Below, piece after piece: positions 25,575 through 34,537 of a DNA stretch of 64,000 nt; position 1 is the first letter of the stretch, and the number at the start of each line of letters is the position of its first letter. Location of the stretch: assembly GCA_030693515.1 (NCBI GenBank), contig JAUYAK010000083.1, positions 1 through 64,000 on the forward strand, in the 5' to 3' direction. A program made the position numbers and the translations under genes. This DNA is from Opitutaceae bacterium. GTDB taxonomy: Bacteria; Verrucomicrobiota; Verrucomicrobiia; Opitutales; Opitutaceae. Under the pieces are notes generated by a model. It made no database searches, was not told where the DNA came from, and was given only the letters and a program-made list of their open reading frames with translations.

Positions 25575-27020
25575 ATGCCCGCCCGCCCCTTCATCCACGC
25601 CGACTTCCTCCTCGGCAACAAGCAGGCCCGCGAACTCTACCACCGCTACGCGGCGGCCGAGCCGATCTACGATTACCACTGCCACCTGCCGCCCGATCTT
25701 ATCGCGAAGAACCACCAGTTCGCCGACCTCTCCGAACTCTGGCTGGGCGGCGACCACTACAAATGGCGCGCGATGCGCACCAATGGCGTGCAGGAGAAAT
25801 TCATCACGGGCGATGCGTCGCCGCGCGAGAAGTTCCAGGCCTGGGCCGAGACCGTCCCCCACACCCTGCGCAACCCGCTCCACCATTGGTCCGCCCTCGA
25901 GCTTAAGCTCTACTTCGGCATCGAGGAGCTGCTCGACGGCAAGTCCGCCGAACGCATCTGGAAAAAAGCCAACGCCCGTCTCGCCCGGCTCCGCGTCCAC
26001 GATCTGATCAACATGTCCAACGTCGCCGTCATCTGCACGACCGACGATCCCGCGGACTCCCTCGCGCACCATCAGGCGATCGCGGCCCAGCCCGGCAAGC
26101 TCAAGGCCCGCGTCTATCCCGCGTTCCGCCCCGACAAGGCTCTCGCCGTCGGCAGCCCCGCCGGCTTCAACGCCTGGGTCGACAAACTCGCCGCCGCCGC
26201 GGGTGGCAGCTTCGCGAGCGCCGGCATCAAGACCTTCGATGATCTCCTCGGTGCGCTGAAAAAGCGCCACGACGATTTCCACGCCATCGGCTGCCGCGTC
26301 TCCGATCACGGCCTCGAGAGCGCACTCGCCGAGTCCTGCACGCACGCGCAGGCCCGGATGATTTTCGACGCCGCCCGCCGCGGCCGCGCCGCGAACGCCG
26401 ACGAAGCGGCGCGCTTCGGTTCGTATCTGATGCTCGAGTTCGGCCGCTGGGACGCCGCGCGCGGCTGGACCAAGCAGCTCCACCTCGGCGCGCTGCGCAG
26501 CAACAACACCCGCCTGCTCGCGAAGATCGGGCCCGACACCGGCTTCGATTCGGTCGGCGATTTCCCGCAGGCCGTCGCGCTCTCGCGCTACCTCAACGCC
26601 CTCGACTCCACCGACCAGCTCCCGCGCACGATCCTCTACAACAACAACCCCGTGGATAATTACGTCCTCGGGACGATGATTGGGAATTTCCAGGACGGCT
26701 CGATCCCCGGCAAGGTCCAGTTTGGCAGCGGCTGGTGGTTCCTCGATCAGAAGGAAGGCATGGAGTGGCAGATGAACGCGCTCTCGAACCTCGGTCTGCT
26801 CTCACGCTTCGTCGGCATGATCACGGACTCGCGCAGCTTCGTGAGCTACCCGCGCCACGAATATTTCCGCCGCACGCTCTGTAATCTCCTCGGCTCCGAC
26901 ATGGCCGCCGGCCTCGTCCCGAACGACCTGAAGGTCGTCGGCGCGATGGTGAAGAACATCTGCTTCGCCAACGCCCGCGACTACTTCGGCCTCACCCTCG
27001 CGAAGGAATTCTCCAAGTAG
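25575..27020 (+). CDS. uxaC: Uronate isomerase (glucuronate/galacturonate isomerase)
   Basis: 481-residue cytoplasmic amidohydrolase-superfamily isomerase that converts D-glucuronate to D-fructuronate and D-galacturonate to D-tagaturonate. Seen: N-terminal metal motif YDYHCHLPP (His36 and His38 region), DLSELWLGGDHYKWRAMR, NPLHHWSALELKLYFG, CTTDDPADSL, QLHLGALRSNN, LYNNNPVDNY, FGSGWWFLDQKEGMEWQMNA and GMITDSRSF with YPRHEYFRR. All match UxaC in order and length. The stop codon TAG lies inside the palindromic repeat that begins at 27015. Together with the UxaE-like gene it forms the core of uronate catabolism. Confidence 0.95.
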   Translation: MPARPFIHADFLLGNKQARELYHRYAAAEPIYDYHCHLPPDLIAKNHQFADLSELWLGGDHYKWRAMRTNGVQEKFITGDASPREKFQAWAETVPHTLRNPLHHWSALELKLYFGIEELLDGKSAERIWKKANARLARLRVHDLINMSNVAVICTTDDPADSLAHHQAIAAQPGKLKARVYPAFRPDKALAVGSPAGFNAWVDKLAAAAGGSFASAGIKTFDDLLGALKKRHDDFHAIGCRVSDHGLESALAESCTHAQARMIFDAARRGRAANADEAARFGSYLMLEFGRWDAARGWTKQLHLGALRSNNTRLLAKIGPDTGFDSVGDFPQAVALSRYLNALDSTDQLPRTILYNNNPVDNYVLGTMIGNFQDGSIPGKVQFGSGWWFLDQKEGMEWQMNALSNLGLLSRFVGMITDSRSFVSYPRHEYFRRTLCNLLGSDMAAGLVPNDLKVVGAMVKNICFANARDYFGLTLAKEFSK

Positions 27021-27097
27021 GGCGGGGTCTGTGACCCGCCCTCGCGTCCGATCGCGCTGTGGCGGTGCAAGGGCGGGTCACAGACCCGCCTTACTCC
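27015..27097. repeat. Palindromic repeat, family B, overlapping the uxaC stop codon
   Basis: Arms AAGTAGGGCGGG..TCTGTGACC at 27015-27042 and the complement at 27069-27097, each arm itself a short palindrome (GGGTCTGTGACCC). Same family as the inner part of the element at 8689-8829. The TAG stop of uxaC is the TAG of GTAGGGCGG, that is, part of the repeat. Confidence 0.88.
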
Positions 27098-27113
27098 AAA
27101 CCTTGCGCGCCCT

Positions 27114-27393
27114 TCACCGCCCCAACGCCGCCGCCACCGCGCGGAAGCTGGCGAGCCCGGCCTCGATGATCTCATCGGCGAGAACTTCCGGCTCGGGGAG
27201 GCGGTCCAGAACGGCGCTGTTACGTGCGCGCGCGCGCGAGGGTGCCGGCGCGGAGATAGACCACCGGTGTGTTGTGCATCTTTGCGAGCTTGACGGCATT
27301 TTTCCGGGCGTCGCGCAAGGCGGTGACAATACCGGCGGTGCGGGTGCCGGAGCGGACGCGGGAGGATTTCGAGGCGGTGGCGGTGATTTTCAT
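27114..27393 (-). pseudogene. Small partner gene of the zeta-like cassette, frame broken at a GC dinucleotide run
   Basis: From the ATG at 27393, 57 codons read MKITATASKSSRVRSG ... MHNTPVVYLRAGTLARART and stop at 27220. A plausible continuation in another frame (LPEPEVLADEIIEAGLASFRAVAAALGR, stop near 27114) begins at the same place. The junction is a run of alternating G and C (about 27227-27238), a slippage-prone tract. The start overlaps the stop of the zeta-like frame as ATGA, so coupling is expected. Either the short 57-residue form is the real product or the gene is truncated or phase variable. The family is not named with confidence; such small genes accompany zeta-toxin-type ATPases. 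Confidence 0.5.
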
Positions 27394-27897
27394 GGCGTCT
27401 CGCTCAAAAGGATTGGCGCTACCCCGCTCACGTCAAACACCCACGAGGCGTCCACCAGCGGCTGGTAGTGGCGCACGAGGTTTGGCCCAACTGCGCGGGA
27501 AACGCCGGCGCACATCCGCCTCCGGCACGTCGTGCCCGCCCGCGCGCACGCGGGTGGCGACGCGCTCCAGCGACAGACGCACATCGGTCAGTCTGAGGTA
27601 GATGATTTCGACGCGGTAGCCCGCCCGTTTCCACCGGCGGAGGCGGGGCAGATAACCTAGGCCGCTCAACGTGCTCTCGAAGGCGAAGTCCTCCCGTGCG
27701 ATCGCGAGACGGTCGAGTTCCGACAGAAAGAGGCGGCCGGCGGCGAGCTGCGCGGCGGGCGGGTCGAGTGGAGAGAGGCCGGCCGCAAGCAGATCGGCGT
27801 TAACGAAGCGGCGCACATCCACGCGAGGCAGGAAGGTGTGGGCGAAGGTCGTCTTTCCCGCCCCATTGGGGTCGGCGATGATCAAGCAGCGGGGCAT
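27390..27897 (-). pseudogene. Zeta-toxin-like P-loop kinase gene with frameshift
   Basis: The first part reads MPRCLIIADPNGAGKTTFAHTFL (P-loop DPNGAGKTT; most relatives have GPNGAGKTT), FVNADLLAAGLSP, DFAFESTLSGLGY, YRVEIIYLRL and VATRVRAGGHDVPEADVRRRF, the pattern of zeta-toxin-like AAA proteins. Near 27495-27505 the homologous continuation moves to another frame: GPNLVRHYQPLVDASWVFDVSG ends with the stop at 27390. The uninterrupted frame would end in an unrelated tail (154 residues). A single-base indel would restore the normal protein of about 170 residues. Probably inactive, unless the difference is a sequencing error. Confidence 0.7.
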
Positions 27898-28179
27898 GGG
27901 GATTTGGTTCGGCGCACGGCTTTAGCGACTGGGATGGTCAGGCGCATCCGCACGGATGCGGCGAAGAATATTGAGACGTGCTCGTCGGTGGGGTCGTGGG
28001 GAACAAGACGGTCGGCGAAGGCTTCTTCTGGAGAGCCTGCCGCAGGGGCGCGCTCTTCCGCTCGTTCCGTTTGATCGTCTCAATGGCTTGTTCGCGGACT
28101 TCACGGCCCAATCTGTGGAGCGCAGTTGCGCGTCGATGGGGTAGCAGGCGACCAACTCGTGAAAGGGGTTAGGCGACAT
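27882..28179 (-). pseudogene. Degraded small gene upstream of the zeta-like frame
   Basis: From the ATG at 28179 (GGGAGA eight bases upstream on the minus strand) the frame reads MSPNPFHELVACYPIDAQLR and DWAVKSAN, then looks coding only in a second frame (REQAIETIKRNERKSAPLRQAL) and then in a third (EEAFADRLVPHDPTDEHVSIF). The third frame stops at 27882, just inside the zeta-like gene. Three frames are therefore needed for one protein of about 95 residues. This fits an antitoxin-like or accessory gene decaying together with its partner. Assignment is by pattern continuity only. Confidence 0.5.
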
Positions 28180-28234
28180 GTTCTCCCGGCTCTCCGCGTT
28201 TTCGCCCTTCCTTGTTTCCGCGATCTTCTGCGCC

Positions 28235-29527
28235 TCAGAATCCCAGCGCCTTCGGCAGGGCCGTTGAGAGCGCGGGCCAGTAGGTCACGGCCAGCAGCAC
28301 GACGAGCATCGCGAAGAAAAACGGCAACAAGGGCCGCCACACTTTGGCGATCGTCGTGCCCGCCACGCCGCAGCCGACGAAGAGGCAGCTGCCGACCGGC
28401 GGCGTGCAGAGGCCGATGCAGAGGTTGAAAATCAGCACCATGCCGAAGTGCAGGGGTGTCATTCCGAATTTCGCCACGATCGGGAGCAGGATCGGCGTGA
28501 AGATCAGCACGGCGGGCGTCATGTCCATGAACGTGCCCACGATCAGCAGCAGCACATTGATGATGAGCAGCAGCAGAATCTTGTTGTCGGTGAGCGCGAG
28601 CAGCGTCTCGGTCACGGCCTGCGGGATGTTGGCCGACGACATCACCCACGACATGCCCATCGACGTGCCCACGAGCAGCAGCACGATCGCCGTGGTCGCT
28701 GCCGAGTCCGTGAGCAGCCCCGCCAGTTCGCGCCACTGGATTTCGCGATAGATCACGACCGAGAGCACGAACGTGTAGGCCACGGCGATCGCGCTCGCCT
28801 CGGTGGGCGTGAACCAGCCGAGGATGATGCCGCCCATCACCAGCAGCACGAGGAACAGGCTCGGGAGCGCCGCGAGGAAGATTCGCGCGCCCTCCGGCAG
28901 CGCGATGCGCTCGCCGACGGGGAGTTTTTTCCGTTTCGCCACGACGGCGACGACACCCATCAGCGCGAGCCCGAGCAAAATGCCCGGCACGTAGCCCGCG
29001 AGAAACAGCGCCGCGATCGACACGCCGCCGCTTGCCAGCGAATAGACGACCATGATGTTGCTCGGCGGGATGAGCAGGCCAATGGGCGCGGCGGCGATGT
29101 TGACCGCGGCGCTGAACTCGCGGTCGTAGCCTTCGCGTTTCATCATCGGCGCCATCGTGCCGCCGATGGCCGCGGCGGCCGCCACCGCCGAGCCGGAGAT
29201 GGAGCCAAAGAGCATGCTCCCGAGCACATTCACGTAGGCGAGCCCGCCGGGCAGCCGGCCCACCACCACCTTGGCCAGATCGATCAGGCGGCGCGCGATG
29301 CCGCCGCGGTTCATGAGCTGGCCCGACAAAATGAAAAACGGGATCGCGAGCAGCGCGAAGCTGTCGAGGCCCGTCGCCAGGCGCTGCGCCACGACGGTCG
29401 TCGCCGCCGCGGGATCGAGCGACATGAGCAGGGCCGCGAGCGCCGCCGTGCCGATCGCAAACGAGATCGGCACGCCGGCGAAAAGCAGGACCGCGAAGAC
29501 GAGCGAGAGGATGAGGGCTTCGGTCAT
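28235..29527 (-). CDS. dctM: TRAP transporter large permease
   Basis: 430-residue DctM-family inner-membrane protein with 12 or so hydrophobic segments, the ion-coupled channel subunit of a tripartite TRAP importer. Typical signatures: VPISFAIGTAAL near the N-terminus, FFILSGQLMNRGGIARRLIDLA, GSMLFGSISGSAVAAAAAIG, IGLLIPPSNIMVVYSLASGG and IGLCTPPVGSCLFVGC. It is the last gene of the dctPQM operon, two bases from dctQ. The gene lies near, but is divergent from, uronate catabolism genes, so a uronate or other sugar-acid substrate is inferred. Confidence 0.95.
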   Translation of the reverse strand: MTEALILSLVFAVLLFAGVPISFAIGTAALAALLMSLDPAAATTVVAQRLATGLDSFALLAIPFFILSGQLMNRGGIARRLIDLAKVVVGRLPGGLAYVNVLGSMLFGSISGSAVAAAAAIGGTMAPMMKREGYDREFSAAVNIAAAPIGLLIPPSNIMVVYSLASGGVSIAALFLAGYVPGILLGLALMGVVAVVAKRKKLPVGERIALPEGARIFLAALPSLFLVLLVMGGIILGWFTPTEASAIAVAYTFVLSVVIYREIQWRELAGLLTDSAATTAIVLLLVGTSMGMSWVMSSANIPQAVTETLLALTDNKILLLLIINVLLLIVGTFMDMTPAVLIFTPILLPIVAKFGMTPLHFGMVLIFNLCIGLCTPPVGSCLFVGCGVAGTTIAKVWRPLLPFFFAMLVVLLAVTYWPALSTALPKALGF

Positions 29528-29528
29528 G

Positions 29529-30035
29529 TCAGTTGAGCCCCGAGGATGGGCGCGCGGTTTCCGTTTCGCCGCGCAGCGCCTCGATCAGGCCGAGCGCGCT
29601 GTAGAAGACGATGAACGCGCCCGCCAGCGGCACCGCGAGATAGACGTAGCCGAGTTTCCACTGGAGTGCGGCCGACTGCTGGCCGAGCGTGAGCTGGATA
29701 TAGACCAGCCGCCCGCCGCCGCCGACCATCACCGCGAGCGCGAAGACCAGCACGGCCGCGTGAATGAAGAGTTCCGAGGCCCGCTTGCGCGCGCCCTCGA
29801 GCCGCGCGGTGATCAGGTCGAGCGCGAGGTGGGATTTTTTTCCGGCGGCATAGGCCGAGCCGAGCAGGCCGACCCAAATCATCATGTAGCGGGCGAGTTC
29901 CTCGGTGAAGCTCGAGGGCTGCCGTAGCACGAAGCGGGTGAAGACCTGCCAGAGGACATTGAGCACCATCGCGCCCAGCAGCGCACAGATGAAGCCGCCG
30001 AGCAGGCGGTCGAGGGTGTGGCGGAGCGCTTTCAT
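29529..30035 (-). CDS. dctQ: TRAP transporter small permease
   Basis: 168-residue DctQ-family subunit with four predicted membrane segments (about 13-32, 46-63, 88-108, 130-150). Typical signature SFTEELARYMMIWVGLLGSAYAAGKKSHLALDL near residues 41-73. It bridges the large permease and the binding protein. Its ATG overlaps the dctP stop (ATGA at 30032-30035), which fixes the start against a longer open frame. Confidence 0.92.
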   Translation of the reverse strand: MKALRHTLDRLLGGFICALLGAMVLNVLWQVFTRFVLRQPSSFTEELARYMMIWVGLLGSAYAAGKKSHLALDLITARLEGARKRASELFIHAAVLVFALAVMVGGGGRLVYIQLTLGQQSAALQWKLGYVYLAVPLAGAFIVFYSALGLIEALRGETETARPSSGLN

Positions 30036-31018
30036 GGCGTGGTCTCCGCGATGCGCCGGTCGAGCGGCCCGACGATGGGGTCCTGCTGCGCCCTGGCGTG
30101 CAGCTCGGCTACGGCGGCGCGGAAGGCGGCCTTGTCCGGCCGGATGATTTCGACGCCGGCTTTTTCGACGGCGGCGAGGGATTCCGCGGTCGAGGCGCCC
30201 CAGAGGTTGCGCTGGTGGACGGCGGATTCGTCGGCCGCCTCCTGCAGCCATTGTTGCTGCTGCGGCGTGAGGCTGTTCCAGAGATGCGTGCTGATCACGA
30301 GCACGTCGGGCACGATGGTGTGTTCGTCGAGCGAGTAGAATTTGCAGACCTCGTAGTGGCGCGCGAGGTGGAAGCTGGGCGGGTTGTTCTCCGCGCCATC
30401 GACCACGCCCTGCTGGAGGGCCGTGTAGAGTTCGCCAAACGAGATCGGCGTGGCCGAGGCGCCGAAGGCCCGGATGAGCGCGAAGGCCATCGGGCTTTCC
30501 TGCACGCGGATTTTGAGGCCGCGGAGATCGTCGGGCGTGCGGATGGGTTTCTTCGTGTAGAAGCTGCGGCTGCCGGCGTCGTAGTAGCACACGCCGCGGA
30601 GGAATTTGCCCTGCGGGGCGGCGAGGATCTCGCGGCCGATCGGGCCGTCGAGCACGGCGGCCTTGTGCGCGTCGTCGCGGAAAAGGTAGGGCAGGCCGAA
30701 GACTTTGAATTCCGGGGCGAAGCCCTCGAGCACGCTGGCGGAGACCTTGGTCATGCCGAGGCCGCCGAGCTGAACCAGCTCAAGGCACTCGCGTTCGCTG
30801 CCGAGCTGGCCGCTCGGATAAACCTCGGCCCGCAACGTGCCGCCAGATTTCGCGGCGAGCCGCTCCGCGAAAAACACCATGCCTTTGTGCACGCTGTGCT
30901 GCTGGTCGAGGCCGTGCGCGAGCTTGATGACCCGGCCTTCGATCTTCCGTCCGCAGCCGGCGACAAGCAGCCCGAGGGCGAGCGCGGCGGCGAGGTGGAG
31001 GCAGGTGCGGCGAAGCAT
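30032..31018 (-). CDS. dctP: TRAP transporter substrate-binding lipoprotein (DctP family)
   Basis: 328 residues. The signal ends in a lipobox (LLVAGC, Cys around 22), so the binding protein is probably membrane-tethered in the periplasm. Domain landmarks: IKLAHGLDQQHSVHKGMVFFAERL, EVYPSGQLGSERECLELVQ, KKPIRTPDDLRGLKIRVQESP with the ligand-contact Arg of KIRV, and GVVDGAENNPPSF. Typical DctP architecture. First gene of dctPQM. The longer upstream frame is ignored because the lipobox fixes the ATG at 31018. The promoter must lie in the 261-base gap to the divergent DUF1800 gene. Confidence 0.93.
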   Translation of the reverse strand: MLRRTCLHLAAALALGLLVAGCGRKIEGRVIKLAHGLDQQHSVHKGMVFFAERLAAKSGGTLRAEVYPSGQLGSERECLELVQLGGLGMTKVSASVLEGFAPEFKVFGLPYLFRDDAHKAAVLDGPIGREILAAPQGKFLRGVCYYDAGSRSFYTKKPIRTPDDLRGLKIRVQESPMAFALIRAFGASATPISFGELYTALQQGVVDGAENNPPSFHLARHYEVCKFYSLDEHTIVPDVLVISTHLWNSLTPQQQQWLQEAADESAVHQRNLWGASTAESLAAVEKAGVEIIRPDKAAFRAAVAELHARAQQDPIVGPLDRRIAETTP

Positions 31019-31279
31019 GGGGGCGGGGTCACGATGCGGAGAAGCGGCGCGTTTTGTCGAGTGTGCGATGCGCGAGCCTTTGCCAGTCACGGTGATCGCG
31101 AGCGGCGGGCGGATGGAAAGCCCCAGCCGGTGGGCGGGAGTGCGCGCTACGGGGCGGTGGTATTTACCCGGCATTTGCATCATCATGCTGGACACGGGTG
31201 CGAAGCGGGGGAAATTCGACGTCGGCCCCGCGGCCCCGGCGGAACTTTCCCGACCGGATTCCATCCACGATCCCGCCCG

Positions 31280-34200
31280 ATGAAAACCCACACCCGCCTC
31301 GCGCTGGCCTTGCTCGCCGGCCTCTCATCGCCGCTTTGGAATTCGTCCGCCCTCGCGGCAGAATACGATCAGCGGCTCGCCAATCTCTCCACCCGCGCCC
31401 AGGTCGGCACCGGCGCCAACATCATGATTACGGGCTTCGTCGTGCAGGAGGGCGCGCCGAAGCGGGTGCTCATCCGCGCGGTCGGAGCGCGGCTGGCGCA
31501 GGCACCCTTTGGTCTCTCGGGTGTGCTCACGGATCCGCAGCTCCAGCTGTTCAATTCCGCCGGGGTGCTCGTGCTCGCCAACGACAACTGGACCGTGGCC
31601 GACGCCGCGACGATGAACTCGGTCGGGGCCTTCGCGCTGACCAACGGCAGTCGCGACGCCGCGATTGTCGCCACGCTCGCGCCCGGTGCCTACACCGCGC
31701 AGGTGAGCGGAGTAAACAACGGCACCGGCGTCGCCATTCTCGAAATCTACGACGTGAGCGGCTCCGCCCGCCTGATGAACCTCTCGACGCGCGCGCTCGT
31801 GGGCGCCGGCGGCAACGGCCTCTTCTCCGGTCTCTCGGTCGCACCCGGCGGCGGCGCGCGCCGCGTGCTCGTGCGCGCGGTGGGCCCCGGTCTCGCGACG
31901 TATGGTGTGACCGGCGCGCTCACGGACCCCGCCGTCGCCATCACCGACACCGCCGGCCGCCAGATCGCGGGCGGCGCCAACGACAATTGGGAGAGCGCCG
32001 GCGCGGCGACGCTCGCCGCCGCGTTTGCCCAGGCGGGCGCCTTTCCGCTGCAGGCTGGCAGCCGCGACGCCGCGCTCGTCCTCGATGTGCCGCCGGGCAA
32101 CTACACCATCCAGGTCACCGGGGTCGCCGGTGCCACGGGCACGGCGCTCGTGGAGGTTTACGACCTATCCGCGGACAATCTCGCGACCATCAGCGTGCGC
32201 GCCACGGTGCCCTCGACCGACGCCACGTCTCGCACGGCCGCAGTGTTCACTTTTTCGCGGGTCGGTCTCGTGACGACCCCGGTCACGGTTGACTACACGA
32301 TCACGGGCAGCGCGGTCGCCGGCGTGGACTTCGATCCGGTGCCGGGCCGCATCACGATTCCGGCGGGCGCGACCTCCGCGAGCCTCAGCCTGCTGCCGCG
32401 CGCCAATCCGGAGAACCTCAACAACCGCTCCGCCACGCTGACGATCTCCGCGAACCCGGCCTACGGTGTCGGCGCTGCCGATCGGGCGGGCGTCACCATC
32501 TACGCCAATTCCGGCTCGCTCTTCATCTCCACACTGCGGGCGCTGCCGGGCATCACCGCCTCCACGGCCTACGGCACGGCCACGGTCCAGCTCGCGCCCG
32601 ATGAGCGGATGGCGTTCGTCAACGTCTCCTTCTCCAACCTCAGCTCGCCCGAGGTCGTCGCGCACCTCGCGATCGACGGCAACTACGTCTTCAACCTGCC
32701 GCAGGGCCAGGTCACCAACGCGATCTGGACCTTTGCGCCGGTCGGCACCTACAGCACCGCCGATCTCATCGCGGCGCTGAAGGCGGGCCGGGTGACCGTG
32801 AGCATCGACACCGCCAACTATCCCACCGGCGAACTCGGCGGCAGCTTCGTGCGCAGCAGCGGAGCGGCGGTTTTCAACCCTCCCGCCGCCCCGCCGGCCC
32901 TGGACCTTGCGCGCCCCGGGATCCTGGACGCCGCCCGCTTCCTCGCCCAGGCGACCTTCGGCCCCGATCAGGCCGAGATCAACGCCCTCATGGCCAAGGG
33001 CTACGCCGCCTGGATCAACGAACAGATGAGCCTGCCGGCCTCGAGTCACCGCGAGGCGACGATGGCGGATTTTGCCGCGATCAACGCCGGCGGCCTCAAC
33101 TCGATCAACGGCATGAACACCCGTCCCGGCGGCGCGCACCGCCAGGCCGCGTGGTGGAAGATCGCGGTCACGGGCCAGGACCAGCTGCGCCAGCGCGTGG
33201 CGTTTGCCCTGAGTCAGATCCTCGTGGCCTCCGACGCCAACTCCATCATCGGCCAGTGGCAGGAGGGTGCGGCCCATTACTACGACATCTTCTCGCGCCA
33301 CGCTTTCGGCAATTTTCGCCAGATTCTTGAGGAGGTCACGCTCAGCCCGATCATGGGCATCTACCTCTCGTCGCTGCGCAACGCGAAGGCGACGTTCAAC
33401 AACGCTGGCCAGCCGCTCACGGTCGCCGACGAGAACTACGCCCGCGAGATCATGCAGCTCTTCAGCATCGGCCTGCACGAACTCAACCCCGACGGCACTG
33501 TGCGCCTCGATCCCGCCGGCCAGCCGATCCCGACTTACACGCAGGCCACCATCGCCGAGCTGGCGAAGGTCTTCACCGGCTGGTCGTTTGCCAGCGCCAC
33601 CCCGGGCGCGACCGCCAACAACAACCTCTTCCGCGGCGCAGCCGGCAACTACATCGACCCGATGATGCTCTGGCCGGCTTTCCATGACGACACCGCCAAG
33701 ACCATCATCGGCGGCAAAGTCCTGCCCGCCGCGCAGGGCGGGGTGAAGGATTTGCAGGACACGCTCGACGCGCTCTTCGCGCACCCCAGCACCGGGCCCT
33801 TCATCAGCCGCCAGCTCATCCAGCGGCTTGTAACGAGTAACCCGAGTCCCGGCTACGTCTATCGGGTCGCGCAGGCCTTCGCCAACAACGGGGCCGGCGT
33901 CCGCGGCGATCTCGGGGCGGTGACCCGCGCAATTCTCCTAGATTACGAAGCGCGCTCCGGCGCGGTCGCCGCGACGGCGACATTCGGCAAGATGAAGGAG
34001 CCCCTGCTGCGGGCGACGGGGATGTTTCGCGCGTTTTACGCGGGCTCGAATCTCGGCCGCTTCAACATCGCCAACCCGGAGAGCAGCCTCCAGCAGGCCG
34101 CGCTGCGCGCGCCCACGGTGTTCAACTTCTACGAGCCGGATTTCGTGATGCCCGGCGACATCGCCTCGGCCGGCCTGTATGCGCCCGAGTTCCAGATCCT

Positions 34201-34525
34201 CACCGGTATTTCGGCGCTTACGCAACCCAACTTCTACTACACCTACATCTACAACAACCGCTCGGCGACCGATCCCAATCAGCAGACTATCGGCCTGAGC
34301 CTGCAGGCCTGGCTGCCGCTGGCGCGCACGCCGCAGCAGCTTGTGGACACGTTGAACCTGCTGCTCGCCAGCGGCTCCGTGCCCAAGACGGCGACAGATC
34401 GCATCGTCGCCGCCATCGCCGCGATGCCGGCCGGCACCGCCACCAACACAGCCAACGACCTCGAGCGCGTGCGCTCCGCGATCTACCTGTTCATCACCTC
34501 TCCGTTTGGCGCCATCCAGAAATAA
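31280..34525 (+). CDS. Secreted DUF1800 protein with STR, Calx-beta and CHRD domains (pair 1)
   Basis: 1081 residues. Signal peptide 1-27. Two STR modules (about 33-160 and 164-295; core NLSTRAQVGTG and VLIRAVG), a Calx-beta-like domain (297-410, TVDYTITGSAVAGVDF), a CHRD-type domain (412-530, STAYGTATVQLAPDERMAFVNVSFSNL ... YPTGELGGSF) and a DUF1800 domain (about 550-1080: ARFLAQATFGPDQAEI, QLRQRVAFALSQILV, DENYAREIMQLFSIGLHELNPDG, FTGWSF). DUF1800 proteins normally sit beside a DUF1501 gene; here that gene follows after 12 bases. Function unknown; probably surface-exposed. The ATG at 31280 is fixed by the signal; the longer frame is antisense to dctP. Confidence 0.9.
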   Translation: MKTHTRLALALLAGLSSPLWNSSALAAEYDQRLANLSTRAQVGTGANIMITGFVVQEGAPKRVLIRAVGARLAQAPFGLSGVLTDPQLQLFNSAGVLVLANDNWTVADAATMNSVGAFALTNGSRDAAIVATLAPGAYTAQVSGVNNGTGVAILEIYDVSGSARLMNLSTRALVGAGGNGLFSGLSVAPGGGARRVLVRAVGPGLATYGVTGALTDPAVAITDTAGRQIAGGANDNWESAGAATLAAAFAQAGAFPLQAGSRDAALVLDVPPGNYTIQVTGVAGATGTALVEVYDLSADNLATISVRATVPSTDATSRTAAVFTFSRVGLVTTPVTVDYTITGSAVAGVDFDPVPGRITIPAGATSASLSLLPRANPENLNNRSATLTISANPAYGVGAADRAGVTIYANSGSLFISTLRALPGITASTAYGTATVQLAPDERMAFVNVSFSNLSSPEVVAHLAIDGNYVFNLPQGQVTNAIWTFAPVGTYSTADLIAALKAGRVTVSIDTANYPTGELGGSFVRSSGAAVFNPPAAPPALDLARPGILDAARFLAQATFGPDQAEINALMAKGYAAWINEQMSLPASSHREATMADFAAINAGGLNSINGMNTRPGGAHRQAAWWKIAVTGQDQLRQRVAFALSQILVASDANSIIGQWQEGAAHYYDIFSRHAFGNFRQILEEVTLSPIMGIYLSSLRNAKATFNNAGQPLTVADENYAREIMQLFSIGLHELNPDGTVRLDPAGQPIPTYTQATIAELAKVFTGWSFASATPGATANNNLFRGAAGNYIDPMMLWPAFHDDTAKTIIGGKVLPAAQGGVKDLQDTLDALFAHPSTGPFISRQLIQRLVTSNPSPGYVYRVAQAFANNGAGVRGDLGAVTRAILLDYEARSGAVAATATFGKMKEPLLRATGMFRAFYAGSNLGRFNIANPESSLQQAALRAPTVFNFYEPDFVMPGDIASAGLYAPEFQILTGISALTQPNFYYTYIYNNRSATDPNQQTIGLSLQAWLPLARTPQQLVDTLNLLLASGSVPKTATDRIVAAIAAMPAGTATNTANDLERVRSAIYLFITSPFGAIQK

Positions 34526-34537
34526 CCCGCCCCCGCC

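Noticed and set aside
30098-31279. N-terminal extension of the DUF1800 protein by about 394 residues
   Set aside because: This part is antisense to dctP; the signal peptide at 31280 is a better start.
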